Shown one piece after another: positions 43,321-54,130 of a stretch of DNA of 64,000 bases. A program made the position numbers and the translations under genes. Position 1 is the stretch's first letter; every line of letters starts with the position of its first letter. Source of the DNA: Dromiciops gliroides (taxonomy: Eukaryota > Chordata > Mammalia > Microbiotheria > Microbiotheriidae). The stretch spans positions 476,240,617 to 476,304,616 of the forward strand of contig NC_057864.1 in assembly GCF_019393635.1 (NCBI RefSeq), read 5' to 3'. The notes under the pieces are model-generated. The model was not told the origin of the DNA. It ran no database searches and saw only the letters and a program-made list of their open reading frames with translations.

Positions 43321-43439
43321 AATTAATTAGGCCAAACTTGAGTGGTCACAGATCTCATTCAGGAAACCCTGAAACATTCCATGATTTGATTTAATTGGCA
43401 CATTGTAATCTTTAAAAGGGAGAATTTGGAGGACTTTGC

Positions 43440-43685
43440 CAGCTATCTGGCTCAATGGATAGAGCATGCATGTCAAATCAGGACACCTCAGACACTAGCT
43501 ACATGACCCTGAGAAAGTCATTTGACTTCTGTATGTCTCAGTTCCCTCGTCTGTAGAAAGGGGATAATAATACCCTGGCTATTACTTCCCCAGATTGTTT
43601 CAAGGAGGGAAAAGATTATATTTGTATAGTACTTTGTCAACCTTAAAGCACCATATAAAGGCAAGCTATTATGATAATGATGTCC
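43440..43685 (+). mobile_element. MIR-type SINE
   Basis: TATCTGGCTCAATGGATAGA head, CATGACCCTGAGAAAGTCAT, TAAAGCACCATATAAAGGCA tail. Confidence 0.75.
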
Positions 43686-44165
43686 TATAGGGAATCCCTC
43701 TTCAAACTGGATCTGCTTTGGGTCTACAAATGACAGTGACATGTATCTTTAGTGACTCTATTATCCTGTTTTATGCTTTACCTGGTATTGATAATCAGAT
43801 GACAGGTGAACAAGGTAATCTCTGTTGTTCGTACTTGCACAGAGTATCAAATAATTTTGATATTTGCATGGGATATGCCTTGTTGGAAGAGAGCTATAAA
43901 GTGGTATTTTCGTTCTACCAAATCAAATTTTTTTAAAGAGAGTCAAACACCATAAACAAGATGAAACCTTAAAGTCTACATCATTTGGTCAATTGTGTAA
44001 TGGTAAAGTTATGATCTACTCTGGAAATATTATTTGGGGAAAACTGTTCCCTACCATTAAGGATGTCTTTAATGTATTTGTGCATTATTTTCATAAAAGT
44101 ATCATACATATGGGAAAGATCAGCAGTTGCTGATGTCCTCTCTGTCACCATTTTATTCATAGGAG
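43686..44165. other. Unassigned intergenic stretch
   Basis: AT-rich; nothing recognised. Confidence 0.5.
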
Positions 44166-44290
44166 GTTCAGAGGCAGCTTGGTGGTGCAGTGGATAGAGG
44201 GCTGGACCTTGAGTCAGGGACCTGAGTTCAAATACAGCCTCAGATACCTACTAGCTGTGTGACTTTGGGTATATCACTTAGTTTCTATGC
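44165..44290 (+). mobile_element. Old CORE-SINE fragment
   Basis: GAGGCAGCTTGGTGGTGCAG head, AGCTGTGTGACTTTGGGTAT core. Confidence 0.78.
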
Positions 44291-44506
44291 TAGCTATTAT
44301 TGTTATGTTTTTCCCATGCCTTTGGGATCTAGACACCTTTTCAGATGATCCTTCAGTGCCCTCACTGAAGGTGACCTCCAGAATGGATCTCTTCTATGTA
44401 CATTTGATCCAATCCAGCCACTGTGCCTGTCTTTGTTCTCTTCATCACCATTTCTACCTCATCTATAAGCAGGTCTGGGGCTTTGATATACTAATCCAAG
44501 TGGAGC

Positions 44507-44812
44507 ATGTAGGTGGCACAGTGGATAGAGTACTGGCCCTGGAGTCAAGAGGACCTGAGTTCAAATCTCACCTCTGACACTTATTAACTGTGTGAGCCTG
44601 GGCAAGTCACTTAACCCCAATTGCTTTAAACATCCAGGACCATCTCCAGTTGTCCTGATGTATATCTTGCCACTGGACCCAGATGGATCTGGAGGAGAGA
44701 GTGAGGCTGGTGACCTTGCACAGCCCTCCTTCACTTAAATCCAATTCACTGCAAGCCATGACATCACATCTGAATGTCATGGTCTTCTTCGAGAAGGAAG
44801 GACAAATAATAA
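44507..44812 (+). mobile_element. Composite SINE (MIR-type head plus distinct tail), uninterrupted
   Basis: Head 44507-44632 (GTAGGTGGCACAGTGGATAG to CCCCAATTGC), then tail AAACATCCAGGACCATCTCC, GTGAGGCTGGTGACCTTGCA, ending GAAGGACAAATAATAAT. The tail is not the L2, RTE or L1 3' end seen elsewhere in the window. Other copies: 9030-10520, 13566-13858 and 23453-24443. Confidence 0.8.
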
Positions 44813-45475
44813 TCCAAGTATGGAAGCTTCATTTTCCTTTATGGGGGAAAGAGCTTGCTGCAAAAATGTTTACAGAGCTTTGCCATATTTCCTCTATTTG
44901 TTGTCTTAATTCCCATTTTGCCCATAAATGCCTTTGGGATGACTTGCTTGCTGACTTTACCATCTACTGCTTCTCTCTGCTTCATGAAAATGATCCTGTT
45001 CATAATTTACTTCTATCCTTCTCCACAAGATTGATCTAAACCTGTATTGCCTCTGGCTGTTATATCTCTCTGCTTATCAATTGAGCTGCAATTAATTATT
45101 TTCATGGTGGTCTTCTTGCAAATACTTATCATGAGCTTTGCAATACAACATGAGCAAAGATCCCAGATATTTTCTTGCTTGTCTTTGGTTGGGCACAGGA
45201 TAAAACTGATTCTTATTTCCCTCACCAGGAAGAACTTGTGGGCCATCCTTCCATTGGGATCCAACTTCCTTCTATCTTCTTGCTTCATTTATACAGATTA
45301 TCAAAATTTCATTTATAAGGAATATCAACACTGTTACAGTTCAGTTTCTCCAGTAGCACATGCAATTTGTTGGTCACTGGACAAAGATCTCACGTCAAGA
45401 ATGCCAATAACTAAACCAAAGTTTGTAGATGGTCCTAAGAAGTGATTCTTAGCCATCTTTATCTTTGTCAATTGG
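44813..45475. other. Unassigned stretch
   Basis: A 132-codon + frame (45047-45445) is hydrophobic at its start but matches nothing that I recognise. Left uncalled. Confidence 0.45.
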
Positions 45476-45900
45476 GTGAAACCCACCACTCAAAATAAAG
45501 AGGAGTCCAAGCTAGGTTGAAAGCAGAAGTTTTATTAGGAGAAAAATCAGACACTAGTACAAATGCTCCCCCATACAAGGTACAAAGGAGCCCATAGCCT
45601 AGGAAAGGTAAGGGAGATTTATGCTTGAAAACCACAAAGGGGAGGTTCAGGAAGGGATTTGGGGAAAAGAATGAACAAACTCTCCCAGGAATAGGTGGAT
45701 GTAGAAGCAGTATGTTTTGCAGGAACAGTTGACCACAAGGCTGGTTTGGGCCAGTTTGGGGGACACAGCTCAGCAAGATTGCCAGCAAATACCAGCAAAA
45801 GCATCTGGAACTGAGCAAGACTTTGGCTTACTCTAGTCTTGGACCTGGACTCTGGACACTTCTGGAAAGATATGTGTTCTGGTCTCTTGTGTAACCACTT
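45476..45900 (-). mobile_element. LTR fossil (gammaretrovirus-like), family E
   Basis: Read on the minus strand: AATAAAACTTCTGC, then CTTTATTTTGAGTGGTGGG and an ATTGACA end, an R/U5 arrangement. The far boundary is uncertain. No coding interior adjoins it. Confidence 0.6.
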
Positions 45901-45908
45901 GTTGGTAC

Positions 45909-46920
45909 TGTGATAAAATAATGGGATTTGGCAGATGCCCAGGGGTCCCACGTGAAGATTGATTTAGAATTGTTTGAATTGGGTGAGACTGAGAAACTGA
46001 CTGAGTACCTACTTAAGGGTGATTGGATGGAGACCATACCTGGCTGACCCCGAGTGACATATTCTCAGAGGCTGTGGACTACTGAAGTCAGCAGGAGACC
46101 ACTCTCAACCAATTAGCTTGAAGGACCTCCCCTTTTGGGGAGGGAGAGAGGAACTAGGAAGTGGAGGATTCTCTCTCTGTTCATTGAGGAACCAGCGTGG
46201 CAGGGGAGGGAGAAAAAGGAGGGTTCCTCTTGTCTTGTAATACGGAGCATTATTTGGGTGACTTGCCTTAATATTGGGGTCCCAGAAATATGAGGGACTC
46301 TTTTAGGTTTAATCTCCCCTTTGAACTTTCCTTTTCATATATTCCTCCCAGGACAATAAGAAAAGGAGCCTGTGAGCTTTAGTTCATAAATGATCAGGTT
46401 TTATTACTTGGGAATTAATTAAACCACAAAGGTGAAACCAATTAAGGAAATAAGGAAGTAGAAATATAGATAAATAGTCTTAACTCTAAGCTTAGCCTGT
46501 GCAATCCCAGAGTGTTCCCAATTAAGCTAGTTCAAAGGAATTTAGGGTTAAACTCACCAACCCCGTCAGTCTACAGTTACTCCTTAGAACGGCAGTCGCC
46601 CATAACAGAGCAAAACATGTGCCACCACCTGCTCCAGGACACCACCAGACTGCTTGCCAGGCCAAAAGAGCGAGAACTTTTGAACACACACCGCCTACCG
46701 GAAGTTGCCTCCCTTCTGGTGGCATTTTCCTCCCCCAAAAGGGGAGGTCTGGTGTTCAGTTTTTCCTCCCCCAAAAGGGGAGGACCTTCAAATGCTGCTC
46801 AGTAACATGCACATGATTCAGCTAAAAACTTGCGACATTATCTATACCATAAACAATTTTTACCACACCGCCAAAACTGGGGGACAGATTAGAACCTACA
46901 TTTATATTTTAAACACCACA
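45909..46920 (+). mobile_element. Solo LTR fossil, family A, with another LTR nested inside
   Basis: TGTGATAAAATAATGGG start, AAACACCACA end and 4-bp target duplication GTAC. Contains the CCTCCCC-TTTT-GGGGAGG hairpin at 46126-46143. A second LTR occupies about 46236-46837. Confidence 0.8.
46236..46837 (-). mobile_element. LTR fossil, family F, nested in family A
   Basis: Read on the minus strand: TGTCGCAAG start, AATAAAACCTGATC near the other end, TGTAATACGG boundary on the + strand. Two copies of a CCTCCCCCAAAAGGGGAGG hairpin lie at 46729-46747 and 46765-46783. Boundaries tentative. Confidence 0.6.
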
Positions 46921-47159
46921 GTACCCAATTGCCATCTCTCCACCATCACCTGGGATTTGGAAGGGACACTTTGACAAAGAGAATTGCCAACTGAGCAGCA
47001 AGAACAGCCCAACTTTTAGACTTTATGGGGAGAGACAACTTTTGTTCTCACTCTCTCATGCCTCTTTTCCAAACATTTGGCTTGAACCCAGCATGTCTTA
47101 GACTTTCTATTGGAAGGAAAGGAACTGATCCTTTCTTCTCTTCAAAAGCTCACGGCAGG

Positions 47160-47305
47160 GGCAGCTAGGTGGTGCAGTGGCTAGAGCAACAGCCCTGGAG
47201 TCAGGAGGACCTGAGTTCAAATCTGGCCTCAGTCACTTAACACTCACTAGCTGTGTGAGCCTGGGCAAGTCACTTAACCCCAATTGCCTCACACACACAA
47301 AAAAA
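47160..47305 (+). mobile_element. CORE-SINE (Mar1/WSINE1 type)
   Basis: Full-length plus copy, CCCCAATTGCCTC subfamily, ending next to the SELENOH retrocopy. Confidence 0.92.
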
Positions 47306-47316
47306 TTAAAATCAGG

Positions 47317-47940
47317 GCACTCGAGTTCCGGGTCACTGAGCTCAGCGGCGCGGGACTCCGGCTTGGCCATCTGTGCTTGGTCCCCTCTCGCCTCCCAGCG
47401 CCCCGGGCGCCACGGCTCCTCGCGGGAGGAAGAGCTAGGCGGATGTGATGGAGGACGGGGAAGTCAAGAAGCTGGAGAAGCTGGCCCAGGGCGGCGATGC
47501 GGGCGCGGGAGAGGCCCGCATGGTCATCAAGCACTGCCGAAGCTGACGCGTGTACGCGCCACGCGGAGGCCGTGGGCCAGGCGCTGCATCTCACCCGCCG
47601 GGGCTGCCCGTGCTGCTGAACCCCGGCAAACGCCGCCATAGCAGCTTTGAGGTGACGCTGCAGCGGCCGGAGGGCAGCCGAGCGGAGCTCTGGAGCGGGA
47701 TCAAGAAGGGCCCCCCAGCGGAAACTGAAGTTCCCTGAGCCCGGGCAGGTGGTGGGAGAACTTAAGAAGCAGTGGGCTTGAGGACGCCCGCGCAGGACTC
47801 GCCGTGACAAGCTGTCTGTCCACAGGGACCCGGAGCATCCAGGACGGAGCACGATCAAACTTTGCAGTCATGTCCCCCAAGCTGTGGCTCCTTCCTCGGG
47901 GTGGGGTCGTTAATAAAAGTCTTGGGTACCCCCCCAAAAA
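47317..47940 (+). pseudogene. SELENOH: SELENOH (selenoprotein H) processed pseudogene
   Basis: A GC-rich intronless copy stands out from AT-rich surroundings. Readable peptides include LEKLAQGGDAG, HCRS followed by TGA and RVY, SFEVTLQRPEGSRAELW, SGIKKGPP and KLKFPEPGQVV. These match human SELENOH, including the in-frame TGA (47544-47546) at the selenocysteine of the CXXU redox motif. The ancestral start appears as ACG (47412-47414) and codon 9 is TAG. At least two single-base frameshifts follow, one after RVYA and one after GIKKGPP; the ancestral stop is TGA at 47779-47781. AATAAA at 47912-47917 and a short A run follow. The direct repeat AAATCAGG at 47309-47316 and 47941-47948 looks like the target-site duplication. 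All of this indicates L1-type retroposition of a spliced mRNA, now non-coding. Confidence 0.9.
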
Positions 47941-48239
47941 AAATCAGGAAAAACTCGTGGCAGCTACAGCATGTAATCATCTAGGTGAGCCTGAGGCTGG
48001 AGCTCACAGCTTTCACTGCCTCTTCTGCTTTGAGTTGCTTTCCTTGAGCTCAGATGACTGAACAGGGCTCTTTAGATAAACCAGGTATGTTTAGACTGGA
48101 GAAGAATACTCAGGGGAGATGTGAAAACTGCATTCAAGTACTATACTATTAAGTAGAGAAGGGATTAAATATGCTCTATTTGGATCCAGAGGGTAGAATA
48201 GTATATGTAGAAATTACACACCAAAAAAAATGGTTCATG

Positions 48240-48770
48240 GACGTTTGTTGTTAAGAAAACCTTACTAAGAAATGATGAGCAGGCAGATTTCAGAAAAACC
48301 TGGAAGACTTAAGCGGACTGACGCTGAGTGAAGTGAGCAGAATCATGAGAACATTGTACACAGTAACAGCAACGTTGTGTGATGATCAACTGTGATAGAC
48401 TTCACTCTTCTCAATTCCAAAGAACTCATGATGGAAAATGTTTTCCACATCCAGAAAAAAGAACTGTGGATTCTGAATACGGACTGAACCATACTGTTTC
48501 TACTTTTGTTTTTGTTTTTTCGTTTTTTGAGGTTTTTCCCTTTTGCTCTCATTCTTCTTTCACAACATGACTAATGCAGAAATATGTTTAATGTGATTAT
48601 ACATATATAACCTATATGATATTGCTTTCTGTCTTGTCGGGAGGGGGAGGGAAAGAAGGGAGGGAGAAAAATTTGGAACTAAAAATCTTATGAAAACAAA
48701 TGTTGAAAACTATCTTTACATGTAACTGGAAAATAACAAAATACTTTTATGATTAAAAAAAAAAACAACT
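48240..48770 (+). mobile_element. L1-like LINE 3' end
   Basis: AAGAAATGATGAGCAGGCAG, GTACACAGTAACAGCAACGT, TTCACAACATGACTAATGCA, ending in an A tail at 48755-48766. Confidence 0.72.
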
Positions 48771-48867
48771 AATAGTTAGATCTGTCCAAGGTAGAATGAG
48801 CTGTCTAGTGTGATAAAATAATGGGCTTTGACAGATGCCCAGGGGTCCCACCTGAGGATTGATTTAG

Positions 48868-49027
48868 TATTGTGGTTTTTTTTTTTCTTTTAGTGAGGCA
48901 ATTGGGGTTAAGTGACTTGCCCAGGGTCACACAGCTAGTAAGTGTTAAGTGTCTGAGGCCGGATTTGAACTCAGGTCCTCCTGACTCCAGGGCCAGTGCT
49001 CTATCCACTGCGCCACCTAGCTGCCCC
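48868..49027 (-). mobile_element. CORE-SINE inside a family A LTR
   Basis: Full-length minus-strand copy; target duplication ATTTAGTATTGT on both sides. Confidence 0.94.
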
Positions 49028-49120
49028 AATTTAGTATTGTTTGAATTGGGTGAGACTGAGAAACTAAGTACCTACTTAAGGGTGATTGGTTGGAGACCAC
49101 ACCTGACTGGCCCTGAGTGA

Positions 49121-49492
49121 TGTAACGATTGGAATGACGCCACCTGCTGGAGACTTACTGTAGAAGAGTTCCGCCCATGAAGCAAAGGTCTTTGAGGGCA
49201 AGACCAGGAGTCTTTTCTTTGGCGTCAGGAAGTGATGCGGGCTAGTGGGAGGAGGGAGGAAGAGACTGGCGCTCAGTCTCGCGCTCTTTCCTCTGGACTC
49301 TGGTGGAGAAGGGAGCTAGAAATGTGCTCTCCCTTTAATAGATAGGAATCTAGGCCTTTCTCTCTCTCTTTACCAAATTCTTATTCTCCTTAATAAATGC
49401 TTAAAAGTCTAACTCTTGCTAAAGCTTATAATTTATTGGCGACCACTCATTAGATATTTTAGACAGTTTAGCTAGAATTTTAGCCCTTAACA
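49121..49492 (+). mobile_element. Solo LTR fossil, family B, nested in family A
   Basis: 372 bp, TGTAACG start, CTTAACA end, flanked by GTGA on both sides. Removing it restores the family A text seen near 46060. AATAAA near 49393. A relative lies at 51211-51673 on the minus strand. Confidence 0.88.
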
Positions 49493-49939
49493 GTGACATG
49501 TTGTTCTCAGAGGCTGTGGACTACTGAAGTCAGCAGGAGACCACTCTCAACCAATCAGCTGGAAGGACCTCCCCTTTTGGGGAGGGAAGAGAGGAACTAG
49601 GAAGTGGAGGTTAGTGTGTTGCCTGTGTCTCTCTTTTTCCCTGTGTTGGCAGACAGGAGGAAAAGGAGGGTTCCCCTGGTTGTCCAGGCCTTTTGGCATG
49701 GTGAGGGATTTCATGTAGGCTACTAGGAAAGGAAGGTTTCTTTCTCTTTGTATATACCAAATAGACCGAAGCTAGGATTTTCCATGCTATAAGGAATCTG
49801 TTCTTAATCTCTCTCTCTCTTCACTAACTTATAATATATTTCAATAAATCCTTAAAAGCCTAAACTCTTGCTGAATTTGTCAGTGATTTTGGCCAGCTTC
49901 CCCCCAAAAAACTGGGGGGCAGATTAGAACCCACACTAG

Positions 49940-50332
49940 TAAGGCATTAGGATCCCCCTCTGTAAGGTCTTCAAGCAGAAGCGGGGTGACCACTCGTTAG
50001 GAACGTAAGGGTGGACATTCCTTTACTGGATGGGATGATTTGGATGGTCCTGAAGTCCCCTTTCATTTCTCCAACTCTGTGCTTCCAATTCTGTCACTAA
50101 CCTTGATAGTTAACCAGTAGAATGAAGAGGTCTAGAGCCACTAAGAGTTCCTGGGGAGTAGGAGTAGGACGTTCACCCCAGAGATGATGACCATGGACAG
50201 TCTACAGCAAATCTTGTGTGGTCACAAGATTGACATTGCAGCAAAAAAAAAAAAAAAGATCGACATTGGAGTAAGCTGCTTAGATAAGGCAGAGCCTCAC
50301 AAAATGTTTCATGTTTTTGATGTTTTAAATAT
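49940..50332. other. Unassigned stretch
   Basis: No gene or repeat recognised; an A run lies at 50242-50256. Confidence 0.5.
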
Positions 50333-50779
50333 TAACAAAGTAAAATTTAGACTCCCTGTTTCCAGAGCTAAGGCCCAGCAAACAAGCTGCATCCTGAGCT
50401 TGGCAGGACAACAATCTTCGCGATCACGCTCTGGATGATCCCACCTTCTGGGCTAGTCACAAAATTCACCAGGTATTCTCTGGTCAAAGACAAACACTAG
50501 ACAAAGTCAAAATGTCCTGCAGTGAATCAAACTTGTCACATGCTTGCTGCTCCCTCATTGTTAGGGCTACAATTCATTGAGCAGTCACTAGTATAAGTAT
50601 TTAGATCTCCCCACACTACCCCAGGTCCTCACCACTAGGTGTAACCCCTAAGCACATGTGTCTATAGCTCTTCACTTAAAAACAAACTTTCTAATTCCTG
50701 ACACCTGTCTCTGGCCTAGTCTGTGCAGCTTGAACCACGCATAGGTTAGAGACCAGTTCTGGAAAAAGTCTGGTTGACA
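50333..50779 (+). mobile_element. LTR fossil, family C (probable 5' LTR)
   Basis: CAAAGTAAAATTTAGACTCC start region, TATAAGTATTTAG near 50591, AACAAACTTTC region and GGTTGACA end. TTTTTGGTGGCAGTGGTGGG follows, which looks like a tRNA primer-binding site. Partner LTR copies are at 57465 and 60244. Confidence 0.65.
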
Positions 50780-51048
50780 TTTTTGGTGGCAGTGGTGGGA
50801 TTTGACATGGAACTGAGCCAATTGGACCTTCTAGAACCAGTAGGAGTGGACTAGGCATCACCAGAGATTTCTCCAGAGTCCAGTTCCTCCTTGTCTGGGA
50901 AGTCCATGAGGCCTCTTCTTGCTCCAATCCATTCTGAGCTCTTGACTTCGAGCAAAACTGCCTTTTCTTTGTGAGGAAAACCCCCTGAGCCCCTCTGGTT
51001 ATTAATCTCAGATTACAATGGTAAGATGGATATCTTTTTATAATGGCA

Positions 51049-51079
51049 TGCCAGCACACCTTCTTGTAATGTGCTGGCA
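51049..51079. repeat. Perfect 10-bp stem inverted repeat
   Basis: TGCCAGCACA, 11-base loop, TGTGCTGGCA. A related GCATGCCGGCACAC follows at 51103. Confidence 0.85.
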
Positions 51080-51210
51080 CAATCAGTTCCATTTGCAAGC
51101 TAGGCATGCCGGCACACAAACCGCATGCCTCAGGCTCCCCACATGTCTAAGTTGCAAACCATGTGCCTCAGGCTCCTGCAGGTCTTTGGTTAAAACCTGT
51201 GAATAGTTGC

Positions 51211-51673
51211 TGTCTGTAATTCTAGATAGACTGTCTAAAAATCTAATGAGTGGTTGCCAATAAATTAGAAGCTTTAGCAAGAGTCTAGACTTTTAAGCAT
51301 TTATTAAGGAGCATAAGAATTTGGTGAGGAGAGAGAAAGAGGCCAAAGTTTCTTCATCTATCTCAGGGAGCCAACATTTCTGCTCCACTCCATACCAGGT
51401 CCCAGCGAAAGAGAGCGCCTCACCCCCTCTTCACCCCACAAGCCTCCTGTGAAACTGGAAACAGCCCGTGTACACACACACACACACACACACACACACC
51501 TCCAAGCTAATTGGCCGGTAGCTTTGATCAACAGTACCCACAAGCAAATGTCACTTCTTGACTCCAAGGAACTGACCTTCCAAGCCACATAGCTTGTCCT
51601 CAGATGCCTTCTCCTCATGGCGGATCTTTCCTACAGTATCTCTCCAGCAGGGGGCATCACTCCAATTCTCACA
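51211..51673 (-). mobile_element. Solo LTR fossil, family B relative
   Basis: Read on the minus strand: TGTGAGAATTGGAGTGATGC start, AATAAATGCTTAAAAGTCTA and a CTAGAATTACAGACA end, parallel to 49121-49492. It carries a (CA)n run at 51471-51499. Boundaries approximate. Confidence 0.75.
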
Positions 51674-52520
51674 TCTGCAACTGTGTACTTTCTTTTGAAC
51701 CCATTAAACCTAAGGTAAAGTCGAGATCTTAATTGCACACTCTTTGAATTTGTGGTCTAATTTGTCTTTGTGGAATGTTGCCTGTGTTTGTTGTTTAAGT
51801 GGTGTTTGTGTGAAACTGCAAGCTCTGTGTCTGTCGTTTCTGTCCTGTCATGTTGTCTCTGTATCTTTGTAGAATATCTGTGTCCTGTTTGTGCTCGTAG
51901 TAGAATCTGTTACCTTGAAAGATTTAAAATGCATCCAGGCAGAAAAACTTTTAAGGGCTATAGCTAAAGAGTTTAGGACACTGGGAAAGATTTCATACTT
52001 TTGAAGCAATTGTCTCAATAAGCAGAACTAACTCCCACTTAGGTTATAAGAGGAAAACTGCAAAACATTTTTTTCTATCATTTCAACATTGGCCAAATTG
52101 GTGTTACAGAAATAAAATCAGATAATTAAAGTTTTTAGAACCACTAAAAACATCTTAGAAGATTCTGGAGGTTTAGAGGTTAATCCTTAAAGAGTTTGAA
52201 GATTAATCACTTTTAGATTGCAGAGGAGAACTCCTGAGGCTTGTGATAATTTCAGGAACTCACTTCCCTTCTGAAATATCTTAGTAAGTTTTGAGGTACC
52301 ACTCTATAAAATTTGTTTTAAGGAAAAATAAGGATTAAATTTTACAAATGTTAAGGTAGATAACACTTTCCCTGAAGATTGATAGCTCAGCATAATCTTT
52401 CAGAGGAAAAAATGGGACTTTAATGAAAAAAAGGACTTTTAGGTATTCATGATGAAAAGACCTGAACTGAATGGCAAATTTGACTTTCAAATACAAGACC
52501 CTAGAGAACTATAAAAAAAA
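51674..52520. other. Unassigned stretch within the probable provirus
   Basis: GT-rich at 51730-51900, then AT-rich. No open gene or recognised repeat. Confidence 0.5.
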
Positions 52521-52526
52521 TTGGAG

Positions 52527-52646
52527 TTGGGGGACATACCTGGGGTCGTGCAGTGGGTGACTGTCTTGTGTCTGAGGCTGGGTTTGGGATGGGATCCCCC
52601 TGGGTCCAGGGGTGATGCTTTGTCCACTGTGTCACCTTGCTGCCCC
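52527..52646 (-). mobile_element. CORE-SINE, unusually A-to-G shifted
   Basis: Alignable to the minus-strand SINE consensus (TGTGTCTGAGGCTGGGTTTG to CTTGCTGCCCC), but many A positions read G on the + strand. Confidence 0.8.
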
Positions 52647-53039
52647 ATGATGACATCTTTAGGGTTAAATTGAGGGGTGAGGGGAATGCATTGGGTGAAG
52701 AGGAAGGGCAGAGAAAAATCCTACATGAAAAAAACAGGAAAAGGCTTATGGAGTGGGGAAGAGATGGGAGAGGAGCAGAGCAGTAAATGAATTTTACACT
52801 CATCAGAAAAGGCTCAAAGACCTTAAACTCATCAGAGTTGGTTCAACGAGGGACTAAAACACACACACACACCCAACTGGGTGGAGTAATCTATTTAATC
52901 TGGGCAGTAAATGAGCCTAACACTCATCAGAATTGTCTCGAAGACCTCAATCTCATTAGAATTGGCTCAAGGAGGGAATAATGTACACACTCAATTGGGT
53001 GGAGTAATCTCTCTAACCCTGCAGGAAAATAGGAGGGGA

Positions 53040-53203
53040 GGGGCAGCTAGGTGGTACAGTGGATAAAGCAGGGGCCCTGGATTCAGGAGGATCTGAGTTC
53101 AAAACAGACCTCAGACCCTTGATACTTACTAGCTGCGTGACCCTGGGCAAGTCACTTAACCCAAATTGCCTCATCAAAAAAAAAAAAGAAAGAAAGAAAA
53201 AAG
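53040..53203 (+). mobile_element. CORE-SINE (Mar1/WSINE1 type)
   Basis: Full-length plus copy with A/G tail. GAAAATAGGAGGGGA on both sides. Confidence 0.94.
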
Positions 53204-53785
53204 AAAATAGGAGGGGAAGGGGATAAAGAGAGAGGGGCAAAAGAAGGAAGGGCAGACTGGGGGAGGGGACAGACAGAAGCAAATCCCTTTTGAAGAGTGA
53301 TAGGATGAAAGAAGATGGATAATAGAATAAATATCATGGGGAAGGGAAACAGTAAACAATAGTAATTATGAAAAAGAGAAAAGGGGGAAAATTGTACAAA
53401 AAATATTTATAGCAACTCTTTGTGGAGGCTAAGAATTGAGAATCAAGGGAATATCCATCAATGGAGGAATGATAGAAGAAGCTGTGCTAAATGATTGTGG
53501 TGGAATGGTCTTGTGCTATACGAAATGACAAAAAGAATGATCCCATAAAAACCTGGAAAGACTAATGAACGTCAATGTATAATGAAGTGAGCAGAGCTGG
53601 GGGGACATTGTGCATAATGACAGCACTATTGTTCAATGAGTAATTGTGAATGACTTAACTACTCTCAGCAATGCAATGATCCAAGACAATCCCAAGGAAC
53701 TAATGAGGAAGCTTACTATCCACCCCCCATAGAAAGAACTGATAAAAAGAACACTTGTGGATTGTTAAAAAAAAAATCATACCAC
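53204..53785 (+). mobile_element. L1-like LINE, internally deleted
   Basis: TAGAATAAATATCATGGGGA, then AAAATATTTATAGCAACTCT, AATATCCATCAATGGAGGAA, ATAATGACAGCACTATTGTT. Same family as 42290-43022. Confidence 0.7.
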
Positions 53786-54110
53786 CTGGGACCTTCTGAA
53801 GCTTGGGATAGTGCAGCCTGGAAACAGTGCCCCACTTTAAGGAGCTAAAAGTCAAGTAAAAGAAAGGCAAGATGAGCAGACAGAGAAAGGTGACGACCAT
53901 AGAAAGTTTCTTTAGTGACAAGGAAGATTGAGGTGCACCCTCAGAGAAAAATGCCAAAGGTAATAAATTCAATGATTTTCATGTGAGATAATTTGAAAAT
54001 GCAGATGATGTCATTTGTAGTTTTGTTAAATAGATGTTATTGTTTGTATTATTATTGTATTTCTAAATTCCCTTATATTTTGAAATTTGAGAGACACCAT
54101 AACAGAATTG
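53786..54110. other. Unassigned stretch
   Basis: No gene or repeat recognised. Confidence 0.5.
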
Positions 54111-54130
54111 TTGTTAGACAAGCAAATTTT

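Larger units (their letters stand above)
48809..49935 (+). mobile_element. Solo LTR fossil, family A, carrying a nested SINE and a nested LTR
   Basis: TGTGATAAAATAATGGG start, GAACCCACA end and 4-bp target duplication CTAG (48805-48808, 49936-49939). A SINE lies at 48868-49027 and another LTR at 49121-49492. Hairpin CCTCCCC-TTTT-GGGGAGG at 49568-49585; AATAAA near 49843. Confidence 0.85.

Noticed and set aside
45047-45445. 132-codon frame with hydrophobic start
   Set aside because: No family recognised, next to LTR fossils, no flanking exon signals. Kept as unassigned.
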